A stretch of 64,000 nucleotides of DNA, taken from Onthophagus taurus. Lineage: Eukaryota; Arthropoda; Insecta; Coleoptera; Scarabaeidae. A program made the position numbers and the translations under genes. Of this stretch, positions 59,901 to 64,000 are shown piece after piece. Below the pieces are notes generated by a model. The model made no database searches. It saw only the letters and a list, made by a program, of their open reading frames with translations, and was not told the origin of the DNA. Within the stretch, counting starts at the first letter, position 1. Every line of letters starts with the position of its first letter. The DNA lies in contig NC_091973.1 of NCBI RefSeq assembly GCF_036711975.1, positions 3,844,001 through 3,908,000 of the forward strand, read 5' to 3'.

Positions 59901-62900
59901 TTTTCCCCCTGCTAGATTGCTGGGCATAACGGTGAGCTCCAGAGATCTGAAATTTGATGTGTATGTGGCTGAAATTGGTAAAAAGATCTCAAGAAACATT
60001 TTTCTACTACGTAGACTAGTGAGCTCGGTATCTGTCGAGGTGGCCAAAACAGCGTATTATGCGCTGATACACTCAATGATTGACTATGGTATTATTGCCT
60101 GGGGTGGGAGTCCAGCAAGTAATTATGTGTTTGGTTTGCAACGCAGAGCTGTGAGAGTGTTGGCAAAACTTAGTTATAGGGAAGATTGTCGCCTCGCCTT
60201 TGAATCCTTGAATATTCTAACGCTTCCATCATTGTTTATTCTGAAATGTTTGCTGTATATTCATAGTAATGAGGAACAGTATAAGACGCACGCCGACGTG
60301 CACAGTTACTTTACCAGAAACCGTACGAACATGTGCGTAGATTTTTGTCGGTTAAGTGGAACGCAGATAGGTCATTTGTATACTGGTCAGATTTTGTATA
60401 ATAAGTTACCGCAATCTATTAGAGCACGACAACACAAGCAATTTAAAACTGTTATGAAGAATTTCCTGATGACGGGTGCGTTCTACTCAGTCGAGGAGTT
60501 TTTAAGGAGTGATATTGTCATTGTATGAATGTATTTTTATTGTATTTTCTTCTCGGCTCCTGCGTCTGTATTTTGTTGTATATTCTGTTTAAAATGACGT
60601 GTGTAAGCCTTGGGCATAGAGCACTAATAAAGTTATTATTATTATTATTAAGCGACCTCGGCGATTTGATGGAAAATAGTTCTTCATATATCTTAACCGC
60701 CGAGGTCGCTTGCGGGCGAGGCGCTAGAGTCTTCCAAAGTTGACGGTTACGTGTGGATACATCAAAACCAGCGCCTCGCCCGCAAGCGACCTCGGCGATT
60801 TGAGACTAACCCTTTATTAATGCGTTAATACGCAAATAATTTTATTGCATGCCCAAGATAGGTTAAAAGGGATAACTTTTTTAAATGTATACTATATTTT
60901 CGGAGTATTATAATTTACTTACCAAATAAGTAAAATAAATTTGTGGAAAAATAAGTCTCCATTGAACTTTATAATCCAATAAAGCATAAGTAAATCTTAA
61001 ACATTCTCTAACTAATCTTATAGCTGTTATTTCTGAGGTAACTAAAGGCAATCTTAACGTATATTTGATGACGTCGCAATGAACCAAAGCGAAAGACATT
61101 AATTTGGTTAGCATTAATCGTCCAAATTTGTTTAATAACATTGTCATTAGTTGGATAATTCCGGTGTAAGTTAACCACCAATTTTCAAAATGCCATGGTA
61201 AAGCGTTTTTGTATGATAACTCGGTTGAGTGAATATATCTTTCTGATGGACGCGTTGAATCAAAAAATGGCTCAAAATTGACGTACATAAAATGATCAAC
61301 TAACGGAGAGTTTGCGTAAGCAATGAGACATTGTACTGTAATTTTTCCAATTGGAAAGTATATCGAATTTTGTATAAACGGTGCGATTGAATGTAATATT
61401 TTCGTTAAAAATTGCGTTTCTTTAAACCATTCTAGACACACTTTTGTTTCACATTGCAATAAATAGGTGCCAAACGTTATTAGTAACAACCAATTCGAAT
61501 ATGTTGATCCTTCTTCGTGTCTTTTAATTTTCTCGTGCTCTTTTTCAAAAACTTTCCCAACGGCTCGTAAAAATTGTTCGATAGTTAATGTTTCGGTTGA
61601 TATATCATCTAAATGAGGCACTGTTTTTACGGAAATTGATAATATGACTTCGTTAAGATGGTTCGTTTTTTCGGTATAAATGTCTTCTAAGTATTTAAAT
61701 AATTTAGTGAATGTTTCCAAGACTTTCGATGTAATTCCTTTTGATGAATTGGGATATTGCGTAATTAATGATAAATAAATTTCCGACCAAACTGAAAATA
61801 CTCTTATGTCGTTGTTTTGGGAGAAATGCTCCATAATTCCGTCTAAACACGCTTCAACTAATAATTTTTGTTGTTTATTATCAGCGATTGTTTGGGAGTA
61901 ATTTTTGCAGATTGCAATAAGTAAATGTTTCCAAGTACGTAAAAGTTCTAAATTTGTGATATCTTCTAATGATTTTATTATGAAATTACACCATGCTTTG
62001 AGGTGTTTCTCTTCAGTTGAAAATAATTTTTTAATAACCTCAATAATTTTTTCGTTGGATCCTTTGCTTCTAAATAATTCGTACGTTAATATGCTTATTA
62101 TTTTGGTGTATGTTTTTATGGGTAATTTTAAGTCTTTAAATAAAGGATCCATGAGTGTTGACCAAAAGTTTTCATTCTTTGTTAAATCATCCACAATCAT
62201 ATTTTTTCTATACATCCATAAAGCATGAAATAAATCTAATACGGCTGCTTGTATTGGGCTGTATAAATAATCGGTGGATTTTCTTATATTCTCGAGATAT
62301 TCTTCCATAAAAGCATTCACGCTATCGCCGATATCAACACAATTAGTATGTGGTAATCCTGATATATCGAAAAATGCAACGATCATCCCGCTTTGATTTT
62401 GGACGCAAAGTGTTATTAAATCTAATATGGCCACTTTTAAACTTTCTTCTTCTAACGGATCTCTTAGTTTCTCTAAAAACGTGCATTGTAGTTGATATTT
62501 ATCCATTTCTAACAATGATAACATTGGAATATCTGAGTTAATAGCTAACTTCTTCAATATTTGGCACGATAATTTTGGTATTGCTAAATCAAACGATTGT
62601 TGCATGTATCCAGTTAATAATTTTAACGAACTCGGTTTAACCGTACTATCAAGAAACATTTCCAAAAAAATTGTTCCTTTTAAATTCCGTTCACCTCGAT
62701 TGTGTAGTAATAATATTATATTAATAATGGCCAAAACTTTTTTGAGGCATTGTACCAAGCTAATCGATGACCGTCTTTCCCAATCACCTTTAGTCATTAT
62801 ATAAGCATTTAAAAATGAATTCGTCATTCGGAATAATTTATTAATTAACTCAATCGTTGGTGAATGATCGGTTATTAAACAGAAACAAAAGTCGTATATC

Positions 62901-64000
62901 GTTTTATCATCACCATTAAGATCTTGATAATTATTTTGTAATACACTCAATATAACCCCAAGACATTCATTTGATAATTGTTGTTTATGAAGGTTTGTTT
63001 CATACAACCAATTTAAATGTATTGGGAATATATGAACAAATAAAAACACCATTCCTGGTATTAATACTTTGTGCACACACTTTTTCAATTCAATTAATTT
63101 TTTTAAAAAATTTATGTACGAAAATAATACGTTGACTTTTCCCAATCCAATTTCTTCTCGAATTGTGTGTAATAACATGCACGTGTTTAAAAATGAGTTT
63201 TCGAAAAACTTTTCGATTACGGTTAAATCTTTCATAGCGTGCGGTAAAAAGTTGTTTATTACCAAAAAGTCAGTTATTTTTTCTGGTTCGTGATTTAAAA
63301 GTAACGTGCAGATGTCTAAGCACGTTACGATTAAATCTATATTAATAATTGGTCGGGTTGATGTTCTTAAAAGAACTGGTTGTAAATAATTTAATCCACC
63401 ATAGAATTTAATACCCAAATCTTTTTGTAAAATAGGAATAAGGCATTTATATCCCAATTCAACACAATGCATATTTTCTTTCGCCATATCAGTATCAGAC
63501 ACAACTAAAGACGCCATATATTCTAATACATCAATGTATTTATAAGCGTAATCAAATATAATGTATACATTTGTGTTAATTTTTCTGATGACAGCTCTTG
63601 TTCCGGTTGGTATAGTGAGGGATTTAACTCCTCTTGGTTGATAGTCTTGTCTTAAAACGATTTGCCCATCATATGGGGTTTCATTATAAATTTCAGCAAA
63701 CGTTTTTACGTCGTTTAACATTTCATAAACGAAGTCATATAATTCTTTATGTTTTAATAGTTGTGTCGAGACTTTTGTGAATGGTACAAAGGTGTGTGGC
63801 ATCATTTGATAAGTTGATACATAGAATTTTTTATAAACGCTATCAGAGGTCATCATTGATATTGCAAATTCGCGATTTTCAGCTAACTTACTTATTAAGT
63901 CATCCATACCATCAGCAATTAATACGGTTGAGCAATCATCGAAATTATAACTTGTGTATTCGACGAAATAAAATATTGTTTGTTTCATTATTTCACCAAT
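56975..64000 (-). CDS. Nup188: Nucleoporin NUP188, partial (5' end beyond the window)
   Basis: Large alpha-solenoid scaffold nucleoporin of the inner ring complex, partner of NIC96/NUP93. Minus-strand exons: 60923-64000 (open at the edge), 57811-58164 and 56975-57757; all junctions are phase 0, giving about 1400 residues. The frame is open upstream of the first visible Met (63988), so the N-terminus is missing. Resemblance to NUP188: LYSPIQAAVLDLFHALWMYR, ENFWSTLMDPLFKDL, LPWHFENWWLTYTGIIQLM, and near the C-terminus HFALETLTTFLAKQIYLTT with a following ELYHVKRELCSELL. A ~150-residue extension follows that region and is not one I can match. Intron 58165-60922 contains GC-core repeats and a sense-opposed retrotransposon. 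It converges with ERO1 (256 bp between stops). Confidence 0.85.
58290..58550. repeat. GC-core inverted pairs, left of retrotransposon
   Basis: Two inverted pairs of the GC-rich core: forward at about 58300 (GCCGAGATCTCTTGCGGG, diverged), reverse at about 58364, forward at about 58463, reverse from about 58534. The last core is cut after CGCCCGCAAG by the retrotransposon insertion. Spacers (AGAATTTTCTAAAGTTGACG) match those at 60720-60750. Confidence 0.88.
58551..60651 (+). mobile_element. 5'-truncated non-LTR retrotransposon with intact reverse transcriptase frame
   Basis: Jockey-like non-LTR element: reverse-transcribes its own RNA at nicked target DNA. The 649-aa frame 58579-60528 is uninterrupted and carries RT blocks NYRPISILPILSKIFERV, NQFGFRPGRSTGDAI, LFLDLSRAFDSVSH (catalytic Asp), GVPQGSILGPLLF and LLYADDATLL (catalytic DD). 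The N-terminal endonuclease and ORF1 are missing, so it cannot move alone. The ATG at 58579 is probably internal to ORF2. A short 3' UTR ends in AATAAAGTTATTATTATT. It is on the strand opposite to NUP188, inside its intron. The clade assignment is tentative. Confidence 0.9.
60652..60800. repeat. GC-core copies, right of retrotransposon
   Basis: Starts with the second half of the interrupted core (AGCGACCTCGGCGATTTGA), then a complete inverted pair (forward about 60701-60724, reverse about 60771-60795) with the CTAGAGTCTTCCAAAGTTGACG spacer type. Joined with 58290-58550 it forms one pre-insertion repeat locus. Confidence 0.9.

Noticed and set aside
63977-63988. Met at 63988 as the NUP188 start
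   Set aside because: The frame stays open to the window edge and the protein would lack its N-terminal part, so this is an internal residue.

Overview
This is a nuclear genome segment from an insect, AT-rich and intron-bearing. The insect assignment rests on a complete histamine-gated chloride channel gene and a Khc-73-type kinesin; a beetle is plausible but not proven. Nine protein-coding genes can be modelled exon by exon, with reading phase preserved across nearly every junction. From left to right they are: NFI transcription factor (-; first coding exon not found), HisCl1 histamine-gated chloride channel (-; complete, 425 aa), JMJD6 (+; complete, 416 aa), BTBD1/2-type BTB-BACK-PHR protein (+; 480 aa), a DUSP3-like atypical dual-specificity phosphatase (+; 208 aa), Khc-73/KIF13 kinesin (+; 13 exons, 1828 aa), COG3 (-; 8 exons, 806 aa), ERO1 (+; 5 exons, 464 aa) and NUP188 (-; C-terminal 1400 or so residues, running off the right edge).

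These are unrelated housekeeping and neuronal genes, not an operon. Khc-73 and COG3 converge tail to tail, as do ERO1 and NUP188. COG3 and ERO1 diverge from either side of a 4-kb satellite array. Those two genes share a promoter-proximal element, and the octamer AGATGGCG recurs upstream of JMJD6, Khc-73, COG3 and ERO1.

The space between and inside genes is dominated by repeats. (1) A GC-rich core beginning GCCGAGGTCGCTTGCGGG occurs about 45 times. It forms a 171-bp dimeric satellite (11.4-12.7 kb), a 481-bp higher-order repeat (26-27.9 kb), and inverted pairs at 18 kb, 24.5 kb, 58.3 kb and 60.7 kb. (2) A ~167-187-bp AT-rich satellite forms a 23-monomer array at 48.1-52.1 kb and appears again in two Khc-73 introns. 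There it is interspersed with a second GC-rich hairpin element (arms CGGCCGAC/GTCGGCCG), again in inverted pairs. (3) A nested transposon stack at 18189-22117 is a palindromic Tc1-like element invaded by a 1070-bp fold-back element at a TA and by a piggyBac-like element at a TTAA. (4) There are three non-LTR retrotransposon copies, one with a 649-codon intact reverse transcriptase frame inserted inside a copy of the GC-rich core, within a NUP188 intron.

No RNA genes, CRISPR arrays or prokaryotic features were seen. The most unusual material is the pair of unrelated repeat families that share one architecture: a CpG-dense 25-30 bp core arranged in inverted pairs inside AT-rich ~170-bp-period DNA.
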